Assembly (NCBI GenBank): GCA_000721275.1 | Contig: JOFO01000003.1 | Span: 124,001 to 188,000 of the forward strand | DNA from: Microtetraspora glauca | GTDB taxonomy: Bacteria > Actinomycetota > Actinomycetes > Streptomycetales > Streptomycetaceae | Direction of reading: 5' to 3' | Length of the DNA stretch: 64,000 nt | Shown: positions 48,014 to 56,430 of the stretch, one piece after another | Layout: every line of letters begins with the position of its first letter | Position numbering within the stretch: position 1 is the first letter of the stretch | The notes under the pieces: model-generated | What the model saw: the letters and a program-made list of their open reading frames with translations, nothing else | The model's database searches: none | Told to the model about the DNA's origin: nothing | Program-made: the position numbers and the translations under genes

Positions 48014-49258
48014 GTGCGAAACCGTTCGTTGCTCATACTCACCACCGCGGTCACCGCGGGAGCGCTCACCCTCACCGCCTGCGGTTCGCGCGACGACAAG
48101 GGCAAGGGCGGCGACGGCTCCGGCGAGGGCGGCGGCATCACCGTCACCATCGGTCTGGACGCCCCGCTCACCGGTGAGCTCTCGGCCCTCGGCCTCGGCA
48201 TCAAGAACTCGGCCGACCTAGCGGTCAACACGGCCAACAAGAAGCAGTACGTCAAGGGCGTCACCTTCAAGCTGGTGGCCCTGGACGACCAGGCCCAGCC
48301 GTCCGCCGGCCAGCAGAACGCCACCAAGCTGGTCGCCGACAAGACCGTCCTCGGCGTGGTCGGCCCGCTGAACTCCGGCGTCGCCGAGTCCATGCAGAAG
48401 GTCTTCGACGACGCGAAGCTGGTGCAGGTCTCCCCGGCCAACACCAACCCGTCGCTGTCCCAGGGCCCGAACTGGGCCGCCGGCGAGAAGAAGCGCGGCT
48501 ACAAGTCGTACTTCCGCACCGCCACCACCGACGCCATCCAGGGCCCGTTCGCGGCCCAGTACGTCTTCAAGGACGCCAAGAAGACCAAGGCGTTCATCAT
48601 CGACGACAAGAAGACCTACGGCGCCGGCCTCGCGGGCACCTTCAAGGGCGAGTGGGAGAAGCTCGGCGGCAAGGTCGTCGGCACCCAGCACATCGACCCC
48701 GACACCAAGGACTTCTCCGCGGTCGCCACCCAGGTCAAGAGCTCCGGCGCCGACGTCGTCTACTACGGTGGCGAGTACCCGGCCGCCGGCCCGCTGGCCA
48801 AGCAGATCAAGGAGGCCGGCGCCAAGGTCACCGTCGTCGGCGGCGACGCGCTCTTCTCCCCCGAGTACGTCAAGCTCGCCGGTGCCACCGCGGCCGAGGG
48901 CGACATCGCCACCTCCGTCGGCGCCCCGATCGAGTCCCTCAACTCCGCCAAGGAGTTCCTGGCCAACTACAAGGCCGCGAACTACAAGGAGGCCTTCGAG
49001 GCCTACGGCGGCTACTCCTACGACTCGACCTGGTCGATCATCGAGGCCGTCAAGAAGGTCGTCGAGGGCAACGGCGGCAAGCTCCCCGACGACGCCCGCG
49101 CCAAGGTCGTCGAGGCCCTGCAGGGCGTCTCCTTCGAGGGCGTGACCGGCTCGGTCGCCTTCGACGAGTTCGGTGACACCACCAACAAGCAGCTCACCGT
49201 CTACCAGGTCCAGGGCGGCGCCTTCAAGCCGGTGAAGTCCGGCACCTTCGGCGGCTGA
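48014..49258 (+). CDS. livK: Branched-chain amino acid ABC transporter substrate-binding lipoprotein
   Basis: A 414-aa extracytoplasmic binding protein of the Leu/Ile/Val type. A lipoprotein signal (NRSLLILTTAVTAGALTLTAC) anchors it at Cys 22; a Gly/Lys/Asp linker precedes the type I periplasmic-binding fold (VTIGLDAPLTGELSALGLGI, in shorter form DAPLTGELSALG, then GVVGPLNSGVAESMQ and VVYYGGEYPAAGPLAKQI). The GTG follows AAAGGA by 6 nt. First gene of livKHMGF. It delivers branched-chain or related hydrophobic amino acids to LivHM. A 107-bp gap before livH may hold an mRNA-processing site. Confidence 0.93.
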   Translation: MRNRSLLILTTAVTAGALTLTACGSRDDKGKGGDGSGEGGGITVTIGLDAPLTGELSALGLGIKNSADLAVNTANKKQYVKGVTFKLVALDDQAQPSAGQQNATKLVADKTVLGVVGPLNSGVAESMQKVFDDAKLVQVSPANTNPSLSQGPNWAAGEKKRGYKSYFRTATTDAIQGPFAAQYVFKDAKKTKAFIIDDKKTYGAGLAGTFKGEWEKLGGKVVGTQHIDPDTKDFSAVATQVKSSGADVVYYGGEYPAAGPLAKQIKEAGAKVTVVGGDALFSPEYVKLAGATAAEGDIATSVGAPIESLNSAKEFLANYKAANYKEAFEAYGGYSYDSTWSIIEAVKKVVEGNGGKLPDDARAKVVEALQGVSFEGVTGSVAFDEFGDTTNKQLTVYQVQGGAFKPVKSGTFGG

Positions 49259-49365
49259 TCCCCAGCTCCACCCCACCTCAGCACCACTTTCACCGCGCGG
49301 GGGGCCGCACACCATCGGCGCCCCGCGCGGTGTCATATCCGTCGAAAGTCTCGGAGGACAATGCG

Positions 49366-50295
49366 GTGAACGAACTGCCGCAGCAGCTGGTCAACGGCCT
49401 GCTACTGGGATCCATGTACGGGCTGGTCGCCGTCGGCTACACGATGGTCTACGGCATCGTCCAGCTCATCAACTTCGCCCATGGCGAGATCTTCATGACC
49501 GGTGGCTTCGGAGCCCTGACGGTCTGGCTCATCCTGCCCGGCGGCACCAGCATGTGGGTCGCGCTGCCCCTCATGATCATCGGTGCCGTGATCGTCGCGA
49601 CGACCATAGCCGTCGGAGCGGAACGTTTCGCCTACCGTCCGCTCCGCGGCGGTCCACGGCTCGCGCCGCTCATCACGGCCATCGGCCTCTCCCTCGCCCT
49701 GCAGTACGCGGTCTGGGTCTGGTACCCGGAGGCGAAGTCCGCCCGGACCTTCCCGCAGATCCCCGGCGGCCCGATCGAGCTCGGCCCGGTCACCGTCCAG
49801 ACCGGCGACGTCTTCCTGGTGATCGCCGCCCCGATCTGCATGGCCTTCCTCGCCTTCTTCGTCATGCGCACCCGCACCGGACGCGGCATGCAGGCCACCG
49901 CGCAGGACCCGGACACCGCCAAGCTCATGGGCGTCAACACCGACCGGATCATCGTGATCGCGTTCGCCCTCGGCGCCGTGTTCGCCGCCGTCGGCGCCGT
50001 CGCGTACGGCCTCAAGTACGGCGTCGTCGACTACAAGATGGGCTTCCTCCTCGGACTCAAGGCGTTCACCGCCGCCGTCCTCGGCGGCATCGGCAACATC
50101 TACGGCGCCATGATCGGCGGCCTCGTCCTCGGCGTCGCCGAGACCCTGGCGACCGCCTACGTCGACCAGATCCCCGGTATGGAGCAGCTCGGCGGCCAGT
50201 CCTGGGCCAACGTCTGGGCCTTCGTACTCCTCATCGTCGTCCTCCTCGCCAGGCCGCAGGGCCTGCTCGGCGAGCGCGTCGCGGACAGGGCGTGA
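49366..50295 (+). CDS. livH: Branched-chain amino acid ABC transporter permease LivH
   Basis: A 309-aa permease with about eight transmembrane segments. The LivH hallmark GLLLGSMYGLVAVGYTMVYG opens the protein, and GLKAFTAAVLGGIGNIYGAMIGG is the EAA-like loop that contacts the ATPases. The GTG at 49366 is 8 nt after GGAGGA; the nearby ATG at 49361 is out of frame. Its stop overlaps the livM GTG by 4 nt. Confidence 0.95.
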   Translation: MNELPQQLVNGLLLGSMYGLVAVGYTMVYGIVQLINFAHGEIFMTGGFGALTVWLILPGGTSMWVALPLMIIGAVIVATTIAVGAERFAYRPLRGGPRLAPLITAIGLSLALQYAVWVWYPEAKSARTFPQIPGGPIELGPVTVQTGDVFLVIAAPICMAFLAFFVMRTRTGRGMQATAQDPDTAKLMGVNTDRIIVIAFALGAVFAAVGAVAYGLKYGVVDYKMGFLLGLKAFTAAVLGGIGNIYGAMIGGLVLGVAETLATAYVDQIPGMEQLGGQSWANVWAFVLLIVVLLARPQGLLGERVADRA

Positions 50296-52148
50296 GCACC
50301 ATGACCACCATCTCCGAGAACCCCCAGGCACCCGCCGCCGACGAGACCGTGAAGACCGCCGACCGCGGCCTGATCGGCTTCCTCCCCGAGCGGGCCGCCC
50401 GCGCCACCGTCCTCGGCGGCGCCGTCCTCACCGTCGCGAGCTGCTTCCTCTCCTGGACCTGGGACTCCAGCTTCCCCGGCGACCTCACCGTGTACGGCTA
50501 CCCGGCCGGCCTCCAGCTCCAGGTGCTGGTGACCGGACTGCTCACCGTCCTCTTCGCCCTCTCCTCCTACGGGATCAAGGGGCTCGGCTGGCTGACCCCG
50601 GCCGGCGCCGACGGCGCCGTCAAGTTCGCCGCGCTGGCCTCCTTCGGCACCGCCTGGTTCACCGTCATCGCGATCAGCGTCCAGCTCGGCGGCCTGGTCA
50701 ACCTGGAGCCCGGCGGCGTCGTCCTCGCCGTGGCCACCCTCGTCACCCTGATCGCCGCCCTGGCCCTGCCCTTCACCCACCCGACCGTGCTGCCGGTCGA
50801 CCCGGAGGACACCGCCTGGGACCAGTTCACCCAGCGCCGCCGCAACAAGTGGGCCACGGTCAAGGCCGCCTTCGCCGCCCCGCGCCCGGTGAAGAAGCTC
50901 CCGCCGCTGCCGTCCGCCGTCGAGATCCTGATCATCGCCGTCGTCCTCGGCCTGGCGCTCAGCGTCTTCACGTACGGCATCGGCACCGAGTACGACGAGC
51001 TGTTCCTCGGCTTCCTGATCACGGCCGGCCTCGGCTTCGCCGCGGTCAGCGCCTCCGGTCTGCTCAAGCAGGCCACCCAGCTCACCGCGAAGCACCAGAA
51101 CCTGTCGATCGCGGGCGCGTTCATCGCCGCCGCGCTCTTCCCCTTCACCCAGACCGACGACCAGTACGCGACGCTCGGCGTCTACATCCTGATCTTCGCC
51201 ACGGTCGCCCTGGGCCTGAACATCGTCGTCGGCCTCGCCGGTCTCCTCGACCTCGGCTACGTCGCCTTCCTCGGCGTCGGCGCCTACGCGGCGGCCCTCG
51301 TCTCGGGCGCCCCGACCTCGCCCTTCGGCGTCCACTTCCCCTTCTGGGCGGCGATCCTCGTCGGCGCCGCGGCCTCGGTGGTCTTCGGCGTCCTGATCGG
51401 CGCCCCGACCCTCCGGCTGCGCGGCGACTACCTCGCCATCGTGACGCTCGGCTTCGGTGAGATCTTCCGCATCACCGTGATGAACACCGACGGCACCTCC
51501 GGCCCCGACATCACCAACGGCTCCAACGGCATCGCGTCCATCCCGAACCTGAACCTCTTCGGGTTCGACTTCGGCCAGCCGCACACCATCGCCGGCTTCA
51601 CCATCGGCCGCTTCGCCAACTACTTCTTCCTGATGCTGCTGATCACGGCGGTCGTCGTGCTGGTCTTCCGGCGCTCCGGCGACTCCCGCATCGGCCGCGC
51701 CTGGGTGGCGATCCGCGAGGACGAGACCGCCGCGCTCGCGATGGGCATCAACGGCTTCCGCGTGAAGCTGATCGCCTTCGCGCTCGGCGCCGGCCTGGCC
51801 GGCCTCGCCGGTACGGTGCAGGCCCACGTCACCTACACGGTGACCCCGGAGCAGTACCTCTTCGCCGGACCCATCCCGCCCAACTCCGCGTTCCTGCTCG
51901 CGGCCGTCGTCCTCGGCGGCATGGGCACGATGAGCGGCCCGCTGGTCGGCGCGGCCCTGCTGTTCCTCATCCCGAACAAGCTCCAGTTCATGGGCGAGTA
52001 CCAGCTCTTCGCCTTCGGTGTCGCGCTCGTGCTGATCATGCGCTTCCGTCCGGAGGGCATCATCGCGGACAAGCGCCGTCAGCTGGAGTTCCACGAGCAC
52101 GACGACGACAACGCGCCGGCTGCGACGCCCGCCAAGGCAGGTGCCTGA
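50292..52148 (+). CDS. livM: Branched-chain amino acid ABC transporter permease LivM
   Basis: A 618-aa permease, about twice the length of E. coli LivM's core. Residues 1-260 are an extra N-terminal part with four or five hydrophobic segments and a basic hydrophilic loop (RRRNKW); the LivM core begins near residue 290 (YATLGVYILIFATVALGLNIVVGLAG in shorter form, ALGLNIVVGLAGLLDLGY) and has the loop GRAWVAIREDETAALAMGIN. The long form is usual in Streptomyces. GTG 50292 overlaps livH; ATG 50301 is an alternative. The C-terminus has a His/Asp-rich tail. Confidence 0.93.
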   Translation: MSTMTTISENPQAPAADETVKTADRGLIGFLPERAARATVLGGAVLTVASCFLSWTWDSSFPGDLTVYGYPAGLQLQVLVTGLLTVLFALSSYGIKGLGWLTPAGADGAVKFAALASFGTAWFTVIAISVQLGGLVNLEPGGVVLAVATLVTLIAALALPFTHPTVLPVDPEDTAWDQFTQRRRNKWATVKAAFAAPRPVKKLPPLPSAVEILIIAVVLGLALSVFTYGIGTEYDELFLGFLITAGLGFAAVSASGLLKQATQLTAKHQNLSIAGAFIAAALFPFTQTDDQYATLGVYILIFATVALGLNIVVGLAGLLDLGYVAFLGVGAYAAALVSGAPTSPFGVHFPFWAAILVGAAASVVFGVLIGAPTLRLRGDYLAIVTLGFGEIFRITVMNTDGTSGPDITNGSNGIASIPNLNLFGFDFGQPHTIAGFTIGRFANYFFLMLLITAVVVLVFRRSGDSRIGRAWVAIREDETAALAMGINGFRVKLIAFALGAGLAGLAGTVQAHVTYTVTPEQYLFAGPIPPNSAFLLAAVVLGGMGTMSGPLVGAALLFLIPNKLQFMGEYQLFAFGVALVLIMRFRPEGIIADKRRQLEFHEHDDDNAPAATPAKAGA

Positions 52149-52151
52149 ACC

Positions 52152-53156
52152 ATGACGACGACCACCACCAAGGCCGAGGCCGCCGCCCCGGAGCCGGCCG
52201 CCCGCGAGACCGTGCTGGACGCGCGCGGGGTCACCATGCGCTTCGGCGGCCTGACCGCCGTCCGCGACGTGAACCTCACCGTCAACAGCGGCGAGATCGT
52301 CGGTCTGATCGGCCCGAACGGCGCCGGCAAGACCACCTTCTTCAACTGCCTCACCGGGCTGTACGTGCCCACCGAGGGCGAGGTCCGCTACAAGGGCCAG
52401 GTGCTGCCGCCGAAGTCCTTCAAGGTCACCGCCGCCGGCATCGCCCGTACCTTCCAGAACATCCGTCTCTTCAACAACATGACGGTCCTGGAGAACGTGC
52501 TCGTCGGCCGGCACACCCGCACCAAGGAGGGCCTCTGGTCCGCCCTGCTGCGCGGCCCGGGCTTCAAGAAGGCCGAGGCGGCCTCCGAGAAGCGCGCGAT
52601 GGAACTCCTGGAGTTCGTCGGCCTCGCGCACAAGGCGCAGCTGCTCTCCAAGAACCTGCCGTACGGCGAGCAGCGCAAGCTGGAGATCGCCCGCGCGCTC
52701 GCCAGCGACCCCGGCCTGATCCTGCTGGACGAGCCCACCGCCGGCATGAACCCGCAGGAGACCCGGGCGGCCGAGGAACTCATCTTCGCCATCCGGGACA
52801 TGGGCATCGCCGTGCTCGTCATCGAGCACGACATGCGCTTCATCTTCAACCTGTGCGACCGGGTCGCCGTGCTCGTGCAGGGCCAGAAGCTGATCGAGGG
52901 CGACAGCCAGACCGTCCAGAGCGACGAGCGGGTCATCGCCGCGTACCTCGGCGAGCCGATCGAGGAGACGCCGAAGGCCGATGCCCCGAAGGCCGACGCC
53001 CCGGCGGCAGCGGCTCCGGCGGATGAGGCTCCGGAGGACGACGCCCCCGCGGACGACGAGGCCCCGGCGGAGGACACCCCGGCCGAGGACGACACCCCGG
53101 CGGACGCGGCCAAGACCGCGAAGGACGCCGCTCCGGGCAAGGAGAACGACGCATGA
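52152..53156 (+). CDS. livG: Branched-chain amino acid ABC transporter ATPase LivG
   Basis: A 334-aa ATPase. Walker A GPNGAGKTT lies at residues 55-63, the signature is the LivG-type NLPYGEQRKLEIARAL, Walker B LILLDEP and the His switch VIEHD. After the normal end near residue 270 comes an acidic Ala/Pro/Asp/Glu tail of about 65 residues, absent from E. coli LivG and probably disordered. Its stop overlaps the livF ATG by 4 nt. Confidence 0.96.
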   Translation: MTTTTTKAEAAAPEPAARETVLDARGVTMRFGGLTAVRDVNLTVNSGEIVGLIGPNGAGKTTFFNCLTGLYVPTEGEVRYKGQVLPPKSFKVTAAGIARTFQNIRLFNNMTVLENVLVGRHTRTKEGLWSALLRGPGFKKAEAASEKRAMELLEFVGLAHKAQLLSKNLPYGEQRKLEIARALASDPGLILLDEPTAGMNPQETRAAEELIFAIRDMGIAVLVIEHDMRFIFNLCDRVAVLVQGQKLIEGDSQTVQSDERVIAAYLGEPIEETPKADAPKADAPAAAAPADEAPEDDAPADDEAPAEDTPAEDDTPADAAKTAKDAAPGKENDA

Positions 53157-53869
53157 CCGCACTGCTCGAAGTCGAGGACCTGCGCGTCGCCTACGGAAAG
53201 ATCGAGGCCGTCAAGGGCATCTCCTTCTCCGTGGACGCCGGCGAGGTCGTCACCCTCATCGGCACCAACGGCGCCGGCAAGACCACCACCCTGCGGACCC
53301 TCTCCGGGCTCCTCAAGCCGGTCGGCGGCCAGATCAAGTTCGAGGGCAAGTCCCTCCGCAAGATCCCCGCCCACAAGATCGTCTCGCTGGGGCTCGCCCA
53401 CTCCCCCGAGGGCCGGCACATCTTCCCGCGCATGACGATCGAGGAGAACCTGCTCCTCGGCGCCTTCCTCCGGAAGGACTCCGCCGGCATCGCCAAGGAC
53501 GTGCAGCGCGCCTACGACCTCTTCCCGATCCTGGGCGAGCGTCGCAAGCAGGCCGCCGGCACGCTCTCCGGCGGCGAGCAGCAGATGCTCGCCATGGGCC
53601 GGGCGCTGATGTCCCAGCCCAAGCTGCTCATGCTCGACGAGCCCTCCATGGGCCTCTCCCCGATCATGATGCAGAAGATCATGGCGACCATCGCCGAGCT
53701 GAAGGCCCAGGGCACCACGATCCTGCTCGTCGAGCAGAACGCCCAGGCCGCGCTGGCGCTCGCGGACCACGGTCACGTCATGGAGATCGGCAAGATCGTG
53801 CTGTCCGGCACGGGCGGCGACCTCCTGCACGACGAGTCCGTCCGCAAGGCGTACCTCGGCGAGGACTGA
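53153..53869 (+). CDS. livF: Branched-chain amino acid ABC transporter ATPase LivF
   Basis: A 238-aa ATPase pairing with LivG. Walker A GTNGAGKTT (residues 37-45), signature TLSGGEQQMLAMGRAL, Walker B LLMLDEPSMGL and VEQNAQAAL in place of the His switch, all as in LivF. It is the last gene of the operon, followed 24 bp later by a strong hairpin. Confidence 0.97.
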   Translation: MTALLEVEDLRVAYGKIEAVKGISFSVDAGEVVTLIGTNGAGKTTTLRTLSGLLKPVGGQIKFEGKSLRKIPAHKIVSLGLAHSPEGRHIFPRMTIEENLLLGAFLRKDSAGIAKDVQRAYDLFPILGERRKQAAGTLSGGEQQMLAMGRALMSQPKLLMLDEPSMGLSPIMMQKIMATIAELKAQGTTILLVEQNAQAALALADHGHVMEIGKIVLSGTGGDLLHDESVRKAYLGED

Positions 53870-53892
53870 CCCCGGGCGGTTCGCACACGAAG

Positions 53893-53930
53893 AGGAGGCC
53901 CGCCCCGCGTCGACGCGGGGCGGGCCTCCT
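53893..53930. terminator. Bidirectional terminator between livF and the ANTAR regulator
   Basis: A perfect 17-bp stem (53893-53909 with 53914-53930, arm AGGAGGCCCGCCCCGCG) and 4-nt loop TCGA between the convergent genes. Confidence 0.9.
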
Positions 53931-53948
53931 GCCGTGTACGGCTCCGGG

Positions 53949-54611
53949 CTACTGCCCCTTCGCCGCCTTCTTCTCCTCGGCGTCCTCGATGACGGCCTCG
54001 GCGACCTGCTGCATGGACATGCGGCGGTCCATGGAGGTCTTCTGGATCCAGCGGAAGGCGGCCGGCTCGGTGAGGCCGTACTGGGTCTGGAGGATCGACT
54101 TGGCGCGGTCGACCAGCTTGCGGGTCTCCAGCCGCTGGCTGAGGTCGGCGACCTCCTTCTCCAGGGCGCGCAGCTCGGCGAAGCGGGACACCGCCATCTC
54201 GATGGCCGGGACGACGTCGCTCTTGCTGAACGGCTTGACCAGGTACGCCATGGCGCCGGCGTCGCGGGCGCGCTCGACGAGGTCGCGCTGGGAGAAGGCG
54301 GTGAGCATGAGGACCGGGGCGATGGACTCGCCGGCGATCTTCTCGGCGGCGGAGATGCCGTCGAGCTTGGGCATCTTCACGTCGAGGATGACCAGGTCGG
54401 GGCGGTGCTCACGGGCCAGCTCGATGGCGGCCTCGCCGTCGCCCGCCTCGCCGACGACCGTGTAGCCCTCCTCCTCCAGCATCTCTTTGAGATCGAGACG
54501 GATGAGGGCCTCGTCCTCGGCGATGACGACGCGGGTCGTCAGCGGCGGGACGTGCGCGGTCGCGGCGGCGCCGTCGTCGGAGGCGGGCTGGGGCGACTCG
54601 GGGGCGGTCAC
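53949..54611 (-). CDS. ANTAR-domain response regulator (PdtaR-like)
   Basis: A 220-aa two-component regulator that acts on RNA. The receiver (residues 26-145) has the acidic pair E32/D33, phospho-acceptor D77 (VILDVKMPK), T/S in LMLTAFS and Lys in YLVKPF. A short coiled coil (RFAELRALEKEVADLSQRL) leads to the ANTAR domain (about 165-215: LVDRAKSILQTQYGL, then EPAAFRWIQKTSMDRRMSMQQVAE in shorter form), which binds tandem hairpins to antiterminate transcription. The GTG follows GAGGAG by 5 nt. The partner kinase is not in the window. TAGGCT (54648-54653, minus strand) is a likely -10. Confidence 0.95.
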   Translation of the reverse strand: MTAPESPQPASDDGAAATAHVPPLTTRVVIAEDEALIRLDLKEMLEEEGYTVVGEAGDGEAAIELAREHRPDLVILDVKMPKLDGISAAEKIAGESIAPVLMLTAFSQRDLVERARDAGAMAYLVKPFSKSDVVPAIEMAVSRFAELRALEKEVADLSQRLETRKLVDRAKSILQTQYGLTEPAAFRWIQKTSMDRRMSMQQVAEAVIEDAEEKKAAKGQ

Positions 54612-54710
54612 AGGGGCTCCTCGTTGCGGGCAGACACTGGTCCCCAAGAGCCTACCTAGCTGCGGTAAGGTGGACGCGCGGAGGGTCGCCAGAAACCTTG
54701 GATTCCGTGG

Positions 54711-54785
54711 GCCCCGGTAGCCCAATTGGCAGCAGGCAGTGGATTCAAAACCCACACAGTGTCGGTTCGAGTCCGACCCGGGGCA
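54711..54785 (+). tRNA. tRNA with CAA anticodon and a short variable loop
   Basis: A complete cloverleaf: acceptor GCCCCGG/CCGGGGC plus discriminator A, D-loop with GG, anticodon loop TTCAAAA, and T-arm GTCGG-TTCGAGT-CCGAC. The anticodon CAA is at 54746-54748, which would read UUG (Leu). But tRNA-Leu has a long variable arm in bacteria and here the variable loop is only ACAGT, making a 75-nt class I body. The closing anticodon-stem pair is A.C. CCA is not encoded; CTTTT follows. A TAAGGT element 41 nt upstream (54664-54669) is the likely -10. Isotype is uncertain. Confidence 0.85.
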
Positions 54786-54894
54786 CTTTTCCTTCGATTC
54801 GAAGGTCGACAGCTCGCGAGTGATCGACACCCGCAAGCGTGAACCGGACCGATTCACGTGCAGCCCCTAGGGCGAACCAGCCACGCTCGGCCGC
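54786..54894 (+). promoter_or_regulatory. Inverted-repeat-rich spacer between the tRNA and the LAGLIDADG gene
   Basis: 109 bp with three inverted elements: CCTTCG-ATT-CGAAGG just after the tRNA T-run, CTCGCGAG near 54813, and CGTGAA-N9-TTCACG (54838-54843 with 54853-54858). The last could be an operator for the HTH protein encoded next. Confidence 0.45.
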
Positions 54895-55671
54895 ATGTAC
54901 GACGTCGAAACGCGCCAGCGGGCGCTCGCCCTCGTCGCCCGAGGGCAGAGCGTCAACTCCGTCAGCAAGCAGACCGGTATCTCCCGCGCCACCATCCGCA
55001 GTTGGCAGGCACGCCCCACACCTTGCCTCCGCCGCCTCGCGCCCTGCGCGCGGTGCCGTTTCGCGCCGGGCGCCCCCGAGGCGGCGGATTCGTACGCCTA
55101 CGTCCTCGGGCTCTACCTCGGTGACGGCTGCATCAGTCGGCCCCCGCAGCACCGGACCGCGAGCCTCCGGATCACCCTCGACGACGCCTGGCCCGGCGTG
55201 CAGCAGGAGGCCGCAGCAGCCCTGCGCGCGCTGTTCCCGGGCAATGCGATCGGCTGGGCGCGGAAGGTCGGGTGTCACGACCTCAAGGTGTACTCCAAGC
55301 ACCTCACCTGCCTCTTCCCTCAGCACGGGCCAGGCCGCAAGCACGAACGCCCCATCGTCCTCGAACCGTGGCAGCAGACGATCGTCACGGCGCACCCGTG
55401 GGAGTTCATTCGGGGGCTCATCCACTCCGATGGCAGCCGGATCACCAATTGGACCGAGAAAGTGATCGGCGGACAACCCAAGCGGTACGAGTACCCTCGC
55501 TACTTCTTCACCAACTCGTCCGCCGACATCATCGGGCTCTTCACCGGCGCCCTCGACCGCGTGGGAGTCGACTGGAAGCCCTCGAACCAGTCGCGCACCG
55601 CGCAGAACATCTCCGTCGCCCGCAAGGCGTCCGTCGCGCTCATGGACGCTCACGTGGGTCCCAAGCACTGA
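54895..55671 (+). CDS. HTH protein with a two-motif LAGLIDADG domain
   Basis: A 258-aa protein. Residues 3-38 form a resolvase/transposase-like helix-turn-helix (ALALVARGQSVNSVSKQTGI in part, then ATIRSW). Cysteines 44, 51 and 54 may bind zinc. Residues 66-250 are a LAGLIDADG fold with both hallmark helices: VLGLYLGDG (Asp77) and FIRGLIHSDG (Asp179), each keeping the catalytic acid. Conserved FPQHGPGRKHER lies between. This resembles WhiA with the domains in reverse order, and actinobacterial proteins annotated as transcriptional regulators. It could be a regulator or a free-standing homing endonuclease. It follows the tRNA on the same strand. Confidence 0.85.
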   Translation: MYDVETRQRALALVARGQSVNSVSKQTGISRATIRSWQARPTPCLRRLAPCARCRFAPGAPEAADSYAYVLGLYLGDGCISRPPQHRTASLRITLDDAWPGVQQEAAAALRALFPGNAIGWARKVGCHDLKVYSKHLTCLFPQHGPGRKHERPIVLEPWQQTIVTAHPWEFIRGLIHSDGSRITNWTEKVIGGQPKRYEYPRYFFTNSSADIIGLFTGALDRVGVDWKPSNQSRTAQNISVARKASVALMDAHVGPKH

Positions 55672-55676
55672 CGGTG

Positions 55677-56405
55677 TCAGTCGCCCAGCGCCGGGGGCCA
55701 GTTGAGGATCGTCTTCGGGCGGGGTGGCGCGTAGGTGCGGATCTTGGACGTGGTGAGGCCGAGGCGTACCAGGGATTCGGCGATGGTGACGGCGGCGCTG
55801 ACGCCGTCGACGACGGGGACGCCGGTGCGGGCGACGACGCGTTCGGCGAGGCCGGCCATGCCGCCGCAGCCCAGGCAGATCACTTCGGCGCGGTCGTCCT
55901 CGACGGCGCGGACGGCCTGTTCGACGATGGCCTCGACGGTGGTCTCCTCGTCCTCCTCCAGGGCGAGGACGGGCAGGCCGCTGGCGCGGACCGAGGCGCA
56001 GCGGGCGGCGAGGCCGGCGATGTGGAGGCGTTCCTCGATGAGCGGGACGGTGCGGTCGAGGGTGGTGACGACGGAGTAGCTGCGGCCGAGGTACATCGCG
56101 GTGGTGGCGGCGGCTTCGGTGATGTCGACGACGGGGACGTCGAGGAGTTCCTGGAGTCCTTCGCGGCCGTGTTCTCCGTAGCCGGCCTGGATGACGGCGT
56201 CGAAGGGTTCGGGGTGGGCGCGGACGGTCTCCATGACGGCGACGGCGGCGAGGTAGCTCTCGTAGTTGCCTTCGACGGATTCGGCGCCGAAGGCGGGGGT
56301 GAGGGGGATGATCTCGGTGCCGGGCGAGGCCGCGGCGGCGGCCTGTTTGCCGATGGCTTCGGTGATCGAGGTCGTGGTGTTGACGTTGGCTACGAGGATG
56401 CGCAT
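55677..56405 (-). CDS. Aspartate/glutamate (hydantoin) racemase-family protein
   Basis: A 242-aa cofactor-independent racemase. The two catalytic cysteines expected by the family: the second is clear in ICLGCGGMAGL (near residue 175), while the first position, in VIQAGYGEHG, is Ala-Gly-Tyr rather than the usual ACFGDPG, so one of the pair may be missing. NVNTTTSITEAIGK opens the protein, as in HyuA/HyuE hydantoin racemases. It follows the NCS1 permease by 25 bp and is in its operon, which points to hydantoin or allantoin use. No hydantoinase or carbamoylase is adjacent. Confidence 0.85.
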   Translation of the reverse strand: MRILVANVNTTTSITEAIGKQAAAAASPGTEIIPLTPAFGAESVEGNYESYLAAVAVMETVRAHPEPFDAVIQAGYGEHGREGLQELLDVPVVDITEAAATTAMYLGRSYSVVTTLDRTVPLIEERLHIAGLAARCASVRASGLPVLALEEDEETTVEAIVEQAVRAVEDDRAEVICLGCGGMAGLAERVVARTGVPVVDGVSAAVTIAESLVRLGLTTSKIRTYAPPRPKTILNWPPALGD

Positions 56406-56430
56406 CGGGTGACTTTCGGTGGGAGGGGGT

